DNA from: Candidatus Enterenecus merdae
GTDB lineage: Bacteria; Bacillota; Clostridia; Oscillospirales; Oscillospiraceae
Assembly (NCBI GenBank): GCA_018716385.1
Contig: DVJZ01000048.1
Location: forward strand, 62,001 to 126,000
Direction: 5' to 3'
Length of the DNA stretch: 64,000 nucleotides
Shown here: piece by piece, positions 34,291-43,056 of the stretch
Layout: each line of letters begins with the position of its first letter
Numbering within the stretch: position 1 is the stretch's first letter
Position numbers and translations under genes: made by a program
Notes under the pieces: generated by a model
What the model was told of the DNA's origin: nothing
The model's input: the letters and a program-made list of their open reading frames with translations, nothing else
Databases searched by the model: none

Positions 34291-34445
34291 ACGCTGTATC
34301 CTACTGGCTCAAGAGGAACGGCGGCAGCAGCGGGCCGGGATTGTTCCCGGCCCGCTGTCCTGTCGTGGTGCGCCTTTCACACAACTGCCTTGCCACCCCC
34401 TGTGACTTGTTGGCGCCTGGGTACGGCTGCTGCCGGTCCGCAGTC

Positions 34446-35198
34446 TCAGCTGGCGCCCTGGGCCCCGTCTACCGCAAAGATGGCTCCACTCACATAGCTG
34501 GCCTCGTCTGAGACCAGGAAGGCCGCCAGGTTGGCCACCTCCTCCGGCCGGCCAAAGCGGCCGAAAGGGATGCCCGCGGCGATGCCCTCTTCATGCGCCT
34601 TTGCCGCCTCCGGGGAGAGGTCGGTGACGTTCCAGATGTTGGTGCGGATGGCCCCGGGCGCAATCGCGTTGACCCGCACGCCGTCCCGGGCCAGCTCCAT
34701 GGCCCAAACGCGGGTAAAGTTCTCAACAGCGGCTTTGGCCCCCACATACATGGACAGATTTGGGGCTCGGTGGGTGGCCCCCACGCTGGACAGGTTGAGG
34801 ATGGTCCCCTTGCACGCCCTGATCAGCGGCAGGGCATGGATGGTCACTTCCACCAGGGCACGCACATCCAGGCTAAATGCCTTATCATAGTCCTGGATGG
34901 TCAGCTCCGTAATGGGCTGCACGGGGCACCATCCAGCATTGTTCACCAGGATGTCCAACCGCCCCTTGTATCTCTCTTGAACTGCCGCGATGAGCTGTTC
35001 AATGGTCTCCGTCTTTGTGACATCGCCCACCACATAGGAGATCTTTTCATCGGCTGCCGCCGTCTCTTGCAGCGGCCCTTCCTTGCGCCCTACGATCAAG
35101 ACCTGGGCGCCCTGCGCTGCAAAACGCTGGGCAATGGCCCGGCCAATCCCGGAGCCCCCTCCTGTGACCAGCGCCACCCTGTTTTCCAGCTCGCGCAC
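34446..35198 (-). CDS. Short-chain dehydrogenase/reductase
   Basis: The 250-residue classical SDR has the cofactor motif TGGGSGIG, NNAG, the catalytic Ser (NLSSVGA), YxxxK as MYVGAKAA, and the PGAIRTNIW region. The usual C-terminal SGAIFAVDGAQ is present. Substrate is unknown; cofactor preference cannot be fixed. Start is probably GTG 35198, preceded by GGAGCGAGGAG. It is last in a run of six redox genes on one strand starting with an iron alcohol dehydrogenase. Confidence 0.9.
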   Translation of the reverse strand: MRELENRVALVTGGGSGIGRAIAQRFAAQGAQVLIVGRKEGPLQETAAADEKISYVVGDVTKTETIEQLIAAVQERYKGRLDILVNNAGWCPVQPITELTIQDYDKAFSLDVRALVEVTIHALPLIRACKGTILNLSSVGATHRAPNLSMYVGAKAAVENFTRVWAMELARDGVRVNAIAPGAIRTNIWNVTDLSPEAAKAHEEGIAAGIPFGRFGRPEEVANLAAFLVSDEASYVSGAIFAVDGAQGAS

Positions 35199-35221
35199 TT
35201 CTCCTCGCTCCTTTCCGCTAC

Positions 35222-35779
35222 CTACTTCAGCGCGGCCCCATCCTGGAAGGCATTTCCTACCCGTTCGCCCAGGACATGATAGCCATTGTGGACCGGGTCA
35301 AAGGCGATGGGCCGGAACTTGCCCAGATCCAGCTGTCCCGCACCGTCCAGCACCGACTGGTCGATGCTGACGTTGACGATCTGGCCGATGACGTTGCCCT
35401 CCTCGTTGAATCCAATGAAGTTACACTCCATGGCCACGGGCAGCTCGTCGATCAGCGGGGCGTTCACAAAATCGCTCTTGGTAGCGTGGAAGCCGGACCG
35501 CTCCCACTTGTTCGGCTCCCGGTTGCCCGAAACCATTCCCACATAGTCCGATGGGATCACATGGTCTGCGTCGGCAAAGCTGACGGTGAAGGCCCCTGTG
35601 GCCTGGATGTTCTTCGTGGTCTTGTGTCCGGCGCTCAGGCAGAGCATCACCTTGTCCGCATCGCAGAGCCCACCCCAGGCGGCATTCATGGCGTTTGGCA
35701 CACCGGCCTGGTCGTATGCGGCCACGATGAGCACCGGCAGCGGGTAGAGCCAGGGCTTTGCCCCAAAGTTCTTACGCAT
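35222..35779 (-). CDS. Flavin reductase-like (FMN-binding split barrel) protein
   Basis: The 185-residue protein matches the flavin reductase-like / split-barrel flavoprotein family: LPVLIVAAYDQAGVPNAMNAAWGGL, LSAGHKTTKNI, TGAFTVSFADADHV, CNFIGFNEEGNVIGQIVNV. It likely binds FMN; a role in reducing flavin or a small substrate for its operon partners is inference. ATG 35779 is used because GAGGAGGGAG directly precedes it; the ATG at 35794 reads through that site. Confidence 0.85.
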   Translation of the reverse strand: MRKNFGAKPWLYPLPVLIVAAYDQAGVPNAMNAAWGGLCDADKVMLCLSAGHKTTKNIQATGAFTVSFADADHVIPSDYVGMVSGNREPNKWERSGFHATKSDFVNAPLIDELPVAMECNFIGFNEEGNVIGQIVNVSIDQSVLDGAGQLDLGKFRPIAFDPVHNGYHVLGERVGNAFQDGAALK

Positions 35780-35790
35780 ATTCTCCCTCC

Positions 35791-36636
35791 TCATTTCTGT
35801 CCGTCCACGTCGGGCACCATCTCCACATAGCGGCGCAGCATCTCGGGGGTGCTGGTGTAGTAGCGGGCATGCTTATCCAGGGCGGCGATCTGGGCCATCT
35901 CCTCATCGGTCAGGGCAAAGTCGAACAGGGCGAAGTTGTCCCGGATATGATCGGGGTTCTTGGAGCCGGGGATGACGATGTTGCCCGCCTGGATGTGCCA
36001 GCGCAGGATGACCTGGGCATTGGACTTTCCATACTTCTTCCCCAGCTGAGTAAACACCGGCTCCTCCAGCAGGGCTCGGTCCCCGTGGCCCAGTGGATAC
36101 CACGACTGGATGACCATGCCCTCCCGGGCCAGGAACTGCTTGAGCTGCGTCTCCTGATAGTAGGGGTGCACCTCGGTCTGGAGCACAGCGGGCTTCACCT
36201 CACATAGCCCCAGGATCTCCTGGATCTGCTCTTGGTTGAAGTTGGACAGGCCGATGGCCTTCACCTTGCCCTGCTGGAAGGCCCGTTCCATCTGCCGGTA
36301 CCCGGCCACATAGTTACCCGCGGGCTGATGGATCAGCAGCAGGTCGATATAGTCGGTGCCCAGGCGCTGCAAGGTCTTGTCCACTGCGTCCTCCTGTTCG
36401 TAGAAGCTGGGCCAGAGCTTGGTCTCCAGGAAGATCTCCTCCCGGAGCAGGCCGGAACCCCGCATCGCCCGGCCCACGGCCCGCTCATTGACATAGGCGT
36501 TGGCGGTGTCGATCAGCCGGTAGCCGCACTCCAGGGCGCTGAGTACAGAGGCCTCCGCCTCGTCTGGGGTGAGCAGGTAGGTGCCGATGCCTGCCATGGG
36601 CATCTGAAGTCCATTGTACAAAGTTGCAAATTCCAT
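35791..36636 (-). CDS. Aldo/keto reductase
   Basis: The 281-residue protein shows the AKR fold with the catalytic set spread over GYRLIDTANAYVNE (Asp, Tyr), ETKLWPS (Lys) and LLLIHQP (His). Later GLSNFN, QTEVHPYYQ and the NADPH-site VIPGSKNPDHIRDN follow. It resembles the 2,5-diketo-gluconate reductase-like AKR5 group. ATG 36636 is chosen since GGAAAGGAAG precedes it. The stop overlaps the upstream ATG option of the next gene. Confidence 0.92.
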   Translation of the reverse strand: MEFATLYNGLQMPMAGIGTYLLTPDEAEASVLSALECGYRLIDTANAYVNERAVGRAMRGSGLLREEIFLETKLWPSFYEQEDAVDKTLQRLGTDYIDLLLIHQPAGNYVAGYRQMERAFQQGKVKAIGLSNFNQEQIQEILGLCEVKPAVLQTEVHPYYQETQLKQFLAREGMVIQSWYPLGHGDRALLEEPVFTQLGKKYGKSNAQVILRWHIQAGNIVIPGSKNPDHIRDNFALFDFALTDEEMAQIAALDKHARYYTSTPEMLRRYVEMVPDVDGQK

Positions 36637-36669
36637 TTTTATTTCTTCCTTTCCACACATTGAAATGTT

Positions 36670-37665
36670 TTATTTTACAGGGGTACCGCCGAACACCGCC
36701 GACAGCTCCATACCGTCCAGGGCCTGGTCCAGGGCGCGCACCTGGTCGTGGGAGAGAACCACCTGCGCCGCACCGGCGTTTTCCGCCATCCGGTCCACCT
36801 TCCGGGTGCCTGGGATAGGCACGATCCAGGGGCGTTTGCACAGCATCCAGGCCAGGCTGATCTGCGCCGGGGTGGCCCGATGCTCCGCAGCCAGGTCGGC
36901 CAACAGCTCCAGCAGCTTCTGGTTCTGATCCATGGCCTCGTCGGTAAATTGGGGCATGAAGGCCCGGTAGTCGCTCTTGGGGTCAAAGCCCGCACCCTTG
37001 CCGTACCGACCGGTGAGAAGGCCGTTGGCCATGGGGGAGAAGGCCACCAGGCCCACCCCCAGCTCTTCCAGGACGGGGAAGAGCGACTCATAATGCCGGG
37101 CCAGCATGGAGTAGCGGTTTTGCACCGCCGTCACCGGGCATACGGCATGGGCCCGGCGCAGGTAATCCTCATTGGCCTCTGAAATGCCCCAATGGGTGAT
37201 CTTGCCCGCCTGGATGAGCTGGGCCATCACCTGGGCCACCGTCTCCGGTTCCACCTTGGGGTCAATCCGGTGCTGGAAGTACAGGTCGATGTGGTCCACC
37301 CCCAGCCTCTGCAAGGAGCCCTCCACCGAGCGCACAATGGTCTCCGGGCGGGAGTCCGGAATCAGGGGCAGGGGTGTCTGGCCGCTGTCAAAGTCAAAGC
37401 GCAGGCCGAACTTGGTGGAGATGACCACCCGGTCCCGCACCGGGGCCAGCGCCTTACCCACCAGCCGTTCGTTCACGTGGGGATCCTCTGGCGTGCCGTA
37501 CACCTCAGCGGTGTCAAAGAAGGTGTACCCCAGCTCCACCGCCCGGCGCAGGCGCTCCACTGTCTCCCCCTCGTCTGTGGGCGCTCCATAGGCGTGGGAG
37601 AACCCCATGCATCCCAGCCCCACGGCGGATACCTCCAGGTCCTTTCCCAGCCGTCTGATCTGCAT
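36670..37665 (-). CDS. Aldo/keto reductase (YakC-like)
   Basis: The 331-residue AKR belongs to the longer AKR13/YakC-type group: LGCMGFSHAYG, FDTAEVYG, ISTKFGLRF, IDLYFQHRIDP, HWGISEANEDYLRRAH, SPMANGLLTGRYG and the NADP-site PIPGTRKVDRMAEN. It reduces aldehydes or ketones; physiological substrate unknown. It lies 33 bases before a second, distinct AKR and 13 bases after the flavodoxin gene, so all are probably one transcript. AAGGAGGG precedes ATG 37665. Confidence 0.92.
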   Translation of the reverse strand: MQIRRLGKDLEVSAVGLGCMGFSHAYGAPTDEGETVERLRRAVELGYTFFDTAEVYGTPEDPHVNERLVGKALAPVRDRVVISTKFGLRFDFDSGQTPLPLIPDSRPETIVRSVEGSLQRLGVDHIDLYFQHRIDPKVEPETVAQVMAQLIQAGKITHWGISEANEDYLRRAHAVCPVTAVQNRYSMLARHYESLFPVLEELGVGLVAFSPMANGLLTGRYGKGAGFDPKSDYRAFMPQFTDEAMDQNQKLLELLADLAAEHRATPAQISLAWMLCKRPWIVPIPGTRKVDRMAENAGAAQVVLSHDQVRALDQALDGMELSAVFGGTPVK

Positions 37666-37678
37666 GGTGATTCCCTCC

Positions 37679-38374
37679 TTAGCCGTCTTCCCCTGGCCCG
37701 GTCAGCACCAATTCGGCTGCCAGGCTGTCCAGCCACGCCTGCACCTCATCCTGCCCGGCTTGAGTGGAAAAACGCATGCCCTCCTGCCAGTCACCGGCGC
37801 CCGCCAATTCCGCCAGCTCTTGCGCACTGCTACCCAGGCCGGAGCTGGCCGAGGTGCAAAATGGGATGACTGTCTTGCCGGTGAAGTCATTGGCCTCTAC
37901 AAAGCCGTTCACCGGCCAGGCCGCCTCCCCCCACCAGATGGGGTAGCCAAGAAACACCGTGTCGTAATCGTCCCAGTTCTCCACCGTATCGGCCACCAGC
38001 TCCACATCCCGAAGCGATGCATCGGCGTACTCCCGGGCGGCCCGGCTGTCATTGTCACCGTAGTTCAAATCCTCCTGGGTATAGGGCTCCACCGGCTCCA
38101 GCTCAAACAGATCGCCGCCGGTACGCTGGGCAATCTGGTCGGCCACCCGCTGGGTGTTGCCGGTGGCGGAGAAGTAGACCACCAAGGTGCTACCCGTCGT
38201 CGTTCCGTTCCACTCCGACCCCTCCGGCTGGGCAGAGGCCCCTTGGCTGGGGGTCTGCGGGGCAGAAATTTGAGGCTGGCTGGATCCATTGGAAGGCCCG
38301 GTTTCGCCACCGCAGGCGGCCAGACTCAGCGCCAGAGCCAGACTGAAGCAAAATGCTGCCGTTTTTCTCTTCAT
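37679..38374 (-). CDS. Flavodoxin-domain lipoprotein
   Basis: The 231-residue protein has a lipoprotein signal (LSLAACGG, Cys about residue 21), a Ser/Gln/Pro-rich spacer of about 40 residues, and a flavodoxin domain with the FMN phosphate loop YFSATGNTQRVA, GYPIWWGEAAWPVN and PFCTSASSGLGSS. Such tethered flavodoxin-like proteins occur in Firmicutes next to oxidoreductases. Export of an FMN protein is unusual and suggests electron transfer outside the membrane. It sits between the alcohol dehydrogenase and the aldo/keto reductases. Confidence 0.88.
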   Translation of the reverse strand: MKRKTAAFCFSLALALSLAACGGETGPSNGSSQPQISAPQTPSQGASAQPEGSEWNGTTTGSTLVVYFSATGNTQRVADQIAQRTGGDLFELEPVEPYTQEDLNYGDNDSRAAREYADASLRDVELVADTVENWDDYDTVFLGYPIWWGEAAWPVNGFVEANDFTGKTVIPFCTSASSGLGSSAQELAELAGAGDWQEGMRFSTQAGQDEVQAWLDSLAAELVLTGPGEDG

Positions 38375-38390
38375 GAGTTTGCTCCTTTCC

Positions 38391-39557
38391 CTATGCGTAG
38401 CATTCCCGGAAGATCTCCAGAATCTCCTCCGAGGTCATGGGCCGGTAGCTGCCCTGGGAGATGGGGCAGGAGGCGGCGATCTGCTGGAGCTGCTCCTCCT
38501 TTGCTCCCAGCTGCTTCAGGGTGTTGGGCAGGCCGATCTCCCGGATGAAGGCGGCCAGCGCGTCGATGCCCGCCTGGGCCAGGGCCAAGTCATCCCGCCC
38601 CGACCGGTCGATGCCCCACACCCGCTGGGCAAAGCGCACGAACTTGGGCAGCCCTGCCTGACAGATGTGCCGGTAATACACCGGGTGGAGCACCGCCAGG
38701 CCGCAGCCATGGTTGCAGTCGGTGTACGCCCCCAGCTGGTGCTCCATGTTGTGGACCTGGAAGTCGCACTGTTTGCCCATCTTGACCACCCGGTTTTCCG
38801 CCATGGTGGCCGCCCACATCAGGTTAGAGCGGGCGGTATAGTCCTCTGGGTTCTGGATGGCGGCGCGCAGGTTGCGGATCACGCTGCCCATCAGCGCCTC
38901 CATGAGATCATCGGAGACATTGTCCTCATCGGGCGGGCTGAAGTAGATCTCCATGATGTGGGAGAGGGTATCAAACCCGCCGGACACCATCTGGCCCTTG
39001 GGCACGCTGTATGTGTAAGTGGGGTCCATCAAGGCGAAGCGGGGGTTGAGCTGGGGATAGTCCCGGCCGGTCTTGATCTTCTTTCCCTCATGGGTGATCA
39101 CCGCGCCGCCGTTGCACTCGCTTCCGGTGCCCGCCACGGTGACCACCACCCCCAGCGGCAGTGGCTCCACCTCAATCACCCCCAGCCGGGCCCAGAAGTC
39201 CTCCCACACGTCCCCCTCGTACCGGGCGGCCAGGGACACCGCCTTGCAGCAGTCCATGACGCTGCCCCCACCCACGGCCAGGATCAGGTCGGCCCGGCAG
39301 TCCCGGGCCAACCGGGCCCCCTCCTGCACCTTGGTATAGGTGGGGTTGGACATGATGCCGGAAAACTCCACCACGGTTTTCCCCTCCTCCCGGAGGATGC
39401 CGGTGATCTCGTCATACACACCGTTTCGCTTGATGGAACCGCCGCCATAGGCCAGCAGGACGGTGGCCGCCCCCCGGGTCAGGCAGGCCAGGTATTCCCG
39501 CACACAGCCCGCGCCGAAGTAGACCTTGGTGGCATTTTGAAAGATGAAGTTGTTCAT
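38391..39557 (-). CDS. Iron-containing alcohol dehydrogenase
   Basis: The 388-residue group III alcohol dehydrogenase resembles the NADH-dependent butanol dehydrogenase branch: FIFQNATKVYFGAGCVREYL, LAYGGGSIKRNGVYDEI, LILAVGGGSVMDCCKAV, VVTVAGTGSECNGGAVIT, with metal ligands in GGFDTLSHIMEIYF and CNHGCGLAVLHPVYYRH. It interconverts aldehydes and alcohols. ATG 39557 follows GGCGGGAG; the longer open frame overlaps a hairpin and lacks homology. It is first in the six-gene redox run and lies 100 bases from a LysR-type gene on the same strand. Confidence 0.93.
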   Translation of the reverse strand: MNNFIFQNATKVYFGAGCVREYLACLTRGAATVLLAYGGGSIKRNGVYDEITGILREEGKTVVEFSGIMSNPTYTKVQEGARLARDCRADLILAVGGGSVMDCCKAVSLAARYEGDVWEDFWARLGVIEVEPLPLGVVVTVAGTGSECNGGAVITHEGKKIKTGRDYPQLNPRFALMDPTYTYSVPKGQMVSGGFDTLSHIMEIYFSPPDEDNVSDDLMEALMGSVIRNLRAAIQNPEDYTARSNLMWAATMAENRVVKMGKQCDFQVHNMEHQLGAYTDCNHGCGLAVLHPVYYRHICQAGLPKFVRFAQRVWGIDRSGRDDLALAQAGIDALAAFIREIGLPNTLKQLGAKEEQLQQIAASCPISQGSYRPMTSEEILEIFRECYA

Positions 39558-39602
39558 CTGCGCGCTCCCGCCTTTCTTCCTTTGCTGAGCCCAGGATAAA
39601 GC

Positions 39603-39630
39603 AATCGAGACCTCCTGAGAAGTCTCGATT
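39603..39630. promoter_or_regulatory. Perfect inverted repeat upstream of the redox operon
   Basis: AATCGAGAC (39603-39611) and GTCTCGATT (39622-39630) form a 9-base dyad with a 10-base centre. On the minus strand it lies 46-73 bases before the alcohol dehydrogenase ATG and 28 bases after the LysR stop. It may be a LysR operator, or a terminator for the LysR gene with a weak T tract. Confidence 0.45.
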
Positions 39631-39657
39631 CGTGATACACTATTTATCTCAAGGTTA

Positions 39658-40563
39658 TCACTCATCCGCTGACTGCCCTGCCGCCCGCTCCACCGCCCGC
39701 AGGAACCGCTCCACCACCGGGGTGGGTTGGGGAGCATGGAGCAGACCAAAGGGGATGGCGTACCCCCAGTCCACAGGTAGGATCTTCAGCATTGGATGGA
39801 CGTACCGCCAGTTCTCCACCGCCAGCAACACGCAGTTGTTGTGCTCGCACTGATTGAAGACATTGACGTCATAAAAGTCGAAGTCCACAATCTGGATCTG
39901 CGGATGGTTCTTCCACAGCTCGTCCCGCAGCAGGTCCACATAGTGGCTCCAGCCCCGGCGCATCAGCATGAGCCGCTCCCCGTACAGGTCGGACACGCTC
40001 AGCCGCTCCTTCCCCGCCAGCCGGTGGTGGACGGACACCGCGCAGCACAGCGGCTCCCGGGAGATCTCCAGCCCAATGCACTGGCGCAGGTTGAGCATGG
40101 TCTCATCAAAGATCCCCGCCACCACATCGATGTTCCTGCCCAGGTTGGCCAGGATCTCCCTGGCGTTTTCCGGGGTATTTTCAAAGGGAACCAGCTGGAA
40201 CCTAAGGTCGGGGCAGTAAGCCTGCAGCTTAGGCCAGAGCTCCACCAACACCTGGGCCGGGGTCATGGGGGAAGAGCCGATGCGGATGATCTCCCCGGTC
40301 TCCTGCATGGCGTTCCGGGCCCGCGTGAGCGAGTCTTTGCAATACTGGATGATATACTTGGTGTCCTGGTAGAACGACTGACCCGCCGGGGTCAGCCGCA
40401 GGCCCCGGTGGGTACGCTCAAACAGGCGCAGGCCCAGCCGGCCTTCCAGCAGGTTGACCTGTTTGATCACCGCCGGCGGCGAGATATACAGCTGCTCCGC
40501 CGCCCGGTTGAAGCTGCCCGCCTCAGCCACGCACAGGAAGGTATCCAACTGCGGATGATACAT
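39658..40563 (-). CDS. LysR-family transcriptional regulator
   Basis: The 301-residue protein has the N-terminal LysR helix-turn-helix (LDTFLCVAEAGSFNRAAEQL, SPPAVIKQVNLLEGRLGLRLFERTHRGLRLTPAG) and a substrate-binding C-terminal domain. The inducer is unknown. It lies directly upstream of, and on the same strand as, the alcohol dehydrogenase/aldo-keto reductase operon, so that operon is its likely target. Confidence 0.93.
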   Translation of the reverse strand: MYHPQLDTFLCVAEAGSFNRAAEQLYISPPAVIKQVNLLEGRLGLRLFERTHRGLRLTPAGQSFYQDTKYIIQYCKDSLTRARNAMQETGEIIRIGSSPMTPAQVLVELWPKLQAYCPDLRFQLVPFENTPENAREILANLGRNIDVVAGIFDETMLNLRQCIGLEISREPLCCAVSVHHRLAGKERLSVSDLYGERLMLMRRGWSHYVDLLRDELWKNHPQIQIVDFDFYDVNVFNQCEHNNCVLLAVENWRYVHPMLKILPVDWGYAIPFGLLHAPQPTPVVERFLRAVERAAGQSADE

Positions 40564-40674
40564 CGTCCTTGCCCCCTTCCCCCTGTCCCCTCCATGATAA
40601 CACCCCGGCCCTGGGGTTGCAAGCCCTGCCTCCCCCCGCAGTCTCCGGCGCCCTCCCGGTTGGGGGGCGGAAGC

Positions 40675-41469
40675 TCACACAGCCCTGTCCGGCCCCAGCA
40701 ACCGTCGGTAGAGGGCCAGATCCCGCTCCTGGAACACATTGAAGATCACCCGCTCCGGTCCCGGGTGGGCCCTCAGAAAGTCCGTCACCGTCTCCACCGC
40801 GATCTCCGCCGCCCGCGCCGGGGGGAAGCGGAACTCCCCGGTGGAAATGCAGCAGAAGGCAATGCTCCTGCACCTGTGCTCCGCCGCCAACTCCAGGCAA
40901 GCGCGATAGCAGCCGGCCAGCTGCCCCTCCTCCCGCCGGGTCAGCTCGCCAAAGACGATGGGCCCCACCGTGTGCAGCACATAGCGGCAGGGCAAGTTGT
41001 AGGCGGGTGTGAGTTTGGCCCGTCCAGGGGGTTCGTCGCGCCCCTGCGCCGCCATGAGCGCCTGGCATTTCAGCCGCAGCTGCACCCCCGCCACGCTGTG
41101 GATCATGTTGTCAATGCAGCCGTGAAGGGGCTGGAAGCAGCCCAATAGCTTGGCGTTGGCCGCGTTGACGATGGCGTCCACCTTTAGGGTGGTGATGTCC
41201 CCCTGCCACAGGACAATCCGGCCGTCAGCCCGGGTGGCGGGCAGCGCCTGCCCATCCACCACCCCCCGCTGCCGCACCCGTTCCGACAGGTAAGCGTCCT
41301 GCACCTGTAAGAATTCCTCCGAGACGGGCCGGGGCGGCCGGAGGCTGCAAAGCGCCCGGAACAGCCGCCATTGCCCCTCCTCGTCCGCCGGCAGCTGGGG
41401 CAGCGTCACCTGGGGCAACTCCCGGCCCAACGCCCGGATCAGGTACTCCCCCCGCTCCCGCTGGCTCAT
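40675..41469 (-). CDS. Zinc-containing macrodomain protein-ADP-ribose hydrolase
   Basis: The 264-residue protein has an N-terminal helical region and a macrodomain: GRIVLWQGDITTLKVDAIVNAANAKLLG, then GCFQPLHGCIDNMIHSVAG with the Cys/His/Cys zinc ligands typical of the SirTM-linked macrodomains, and CCISTGEFRFPP near the active site. Such proteins remove ADP-ribose placed on protein targets by class M sirtuins. Its ATG (41469) overlaps the stop of the sirtuin gene (ATGA), so the two are translationally coupled. Confidence 0.92.
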   Translation of the reverse strand: MSQRERGEYLIRALGRELPQVTLPQLPADEEGQWRLFRALCSLRPPRPVSEEFLQVQDAYLSERVRQRGVVDGQALPATRADGRIVLWQGDITTLKVDAIVNAANAKLLGCFQPLHGCIDNMIHSVAGVQLRLKCQALMAAQGRDEPPGRAKLTPAYNLPCRYVLHTVGPIVFGELTRREEGQLAGCYRACLELAAEHRCRSIAFCCISTGEFRFPPARAAEIAVETVTDFLRAHPGPERVIFNVFQERDLALYRRLLGPDRAV

Positions 41470-42401
41470 GCCGCATCTCCCCCTTCCAACCAGCGCTTCA
41501 GCTGGGTTAAGGTCTCCCCGATGTCTCCCTGGAGCTGGATGGCCCGCCCCTCCAGCCCCTGGGGCAGCGGCCCTGGCTGAGCATTGGCGCAGGCGTAGAC
41601 CGCCTGGGGATTGGCCGCCGCCATGCGCCAAAAGGGGTACTTGATGATGCCCGGGGTGTTGTACCCCACCCCCAGCTCCCAAAACAGCACCGCCCGCCCT
41701 TGGTTCCGGCTCAGGAAGCGGCTGTATCGCTCCGCCGCCCGGCGCCAGCCCCTGTCCTCCACGAAGGAGCCGTCCACCCGCAGGTTCATGGCCATGGGCC
41801 CGCCGCACTTGGGACAGCGGGGGAGCAGCTCTTTTGGCACCGTCATGGACGGGGCCCTCCCCACAGGCAGGGTGAGCACCCCGTCCGGGCCGATGGAGAA
41901 GCCCTGGGCCTCCACCATGGCCCGCACTTGACTCTGGTTGTCGTAGGTTTCAGCGTGGCAAGGCCGGGCGCATTGGAACAGCCCGTAATCCCCTTGGGTG
42001 TAGAACAGCCTGGCCCGATCCACCCCCGCCCGCTGGAAACAGTGATCCACATTGGTGGTCAGAACGAAGTAGTCCTTGTCCTCCACCAGCTCCATTACCC
42101 GCCGGTAGACCGGCCTGGGAGGCGACTGGTAGCGGTTGAGCCAGATCATCCGGCTCCAGTAGGCCCAATAGGTCTGGGGGTCTGGAAAGGGATAGAACCC
42201 CCCGGTGTACATATCCTGAAAGCCGTACTTCCGGCCGAAGTCCCAGAAATACCGGTCAAAGCGCTCTCCGGCGTAAGCAAAGCCCGCCGCGGCGGACAGC
42301 CCCGCCCCCGCGCCGATCACCACGGCCTGTGCCCCCTGAAGGGCCCGGCCTAGCCGCTCCACCGCTTCCGCCCTCTCCCGGGCGATCCTCTTGATATGCA
42401 T
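41466..42401 (-). CDS. Class M sirtuin (SirTM), protein ADP-ribosyltransferase
   Basis: The 311-residue protein is a sirtuin of the class M type: GAGAGLSAAAGFAYAGERF (NAD site), DMYTGGFYPFPDPQTYWAYWSR, LTTNVDHCFQRAG, a CPKCGG zinc-type pair, and ELGVGYNTPGIIKYPFW. Characterised SirTM enzymes ADP-ribosylate a lipoylated GcvH-like protein; the macrodomain partner reverses this. The usual gcvH-L and lplA genes are not next to it here. A divergently transcribed HxlR regulator lies 252 bases upstream. Confidence 0.92.
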   Translation of the reverse strand: MHIKRIARERAEAVERLGRALQGAQAVVIGAGAGLSAAAGFAYAGERFDRYFWDFGRKYGFQDMYTGGFYPFPDPQTYWAYWSRMIWLNRYQSPPRPVYRRVMELVEDKDYFVLTTNVDHCFQRAGVDRARLFYTQGDYGLFQCARPCHAETYDNQSQVRAMVEAQGFSIGPDGVLTLPVGRAPSMTVPKELLPRCPKCGGPMAMNLRVDGSFVEDRGWRRAAERYSRFLSRNQGRAVLFWELGVGYNTPGIIKYPFWRMAAANPQAVYACANAQPGPLPQGLEGRAIQLQGDIGETLTQLKRWLEGGDAA

Positions 42402-42578
42402 GGGATCCCTCCTGTCTGAAGGGCGCTTGCCCTCTGTCTCGCATCATAACGCAAATCGTCCCTCTTGACCAGTACGCACTTTTTGGTGCCTAACCCCCCT
42501 GACAGGTGCCTTTTGGCGGATCTCCGGCCCATCCGAGGGTAATCCCCCCGTCCGCCCCTTGCTTCCTCATCCCGATCC

Positions 42579-42607
42579 TTGACGCTGATCAGGCGGTATG
42601 ATAGTAT
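42579..42607 (+). promoter_or_regulatory. Promoter of the HxlR gene
   Basis: TTGACG (42579-42584), 17 bases, TAGTAT (42602-42607), about 46 bases before ATG 42654. Confidence 0.5.
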
Positions 42608-42653
42608 TGATATGTTAGGCTCTATTGGAAACCATAGAAGGGAGAAACAGATC

Positions 42654-42989
42654 ATGTCAAACGCGCAAGCCAAGCTGCCCGCCTGCCCGGTGGAGACCAC
42701 CCTGTCGCTGATCGGGGACAAGTGGAAGGTGCTCATCCTCCGGGACCTGCGTCCGGGCACAAAACGGTTTGGGCAGCTACGGGCATCCCTGGGCACGGTA
42801 TCCCAAAAAGTGCTCACCGCCCAGCTTCGGGCCATGGAGGCCAGCGGCCTGGTGGTGCGGAAGGTCTATCCCGAGGTGCCCCCTCGGGTGGAGTACTCCC
42901 TGAGCGAGCTGGGGCGCTCCATGGAGCCCATCCTGGACGCGCTGGAGCAGTGGGGCCGAGCCTACAAGGCCCGAACAGAGCCCTCCTGA
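42654..42989 (+). CDS. HxlR-family transcriptional regulator
   Basis: The 111-residue protein has the HxlR/MarR-like winged helix: CPVETTLSLIGDKWKVLILRDL, GTKRFGQLRASLGTVSQKVLTAQLRAMEASGLVVRKVYPEVPPRVEYSLSELG-type core, and LDALEQWG. Many HxlR proteins sense aldehydes, quinones or oxidants through the conserved N-terminal cysteine, present here in LPACPVE. It is divergent from the sirtuin/macrodomain pair. AAGGGAG precedes ATG 42654; the longer open frame upstream covers its own promoter. Confidence 0.9.
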   Translation: MSNAQAKLPACPVETTLSLIGDKWKVLILRDLRPGTKRFGQLRASLGTVSQKVLTAQLRAMEASGLVVRKVYPEVPPRVEYSLSELGRSMEPILDALEQWGRAYKARTEPS

Positions 42990-43006
42990 AGCACTTGACA
43001 AACGAC

Positions 43007-43046
43007 AAAAAACGCGCCAGTCCCCGTTGGGACTGGCGCGTTTTTT
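43007..43046. terminator. Bidirectional terminator
   Basis: ACGCGCCAGTCCC pairs with GGGACTGGCGCGT and is flanked by A6 and T6 runs, so it serves both the HxlR gene and the convergent anti-sigma-like gene. Confidence 0.9.
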
Positions 43047-43056
43047 GTGATTGTTG

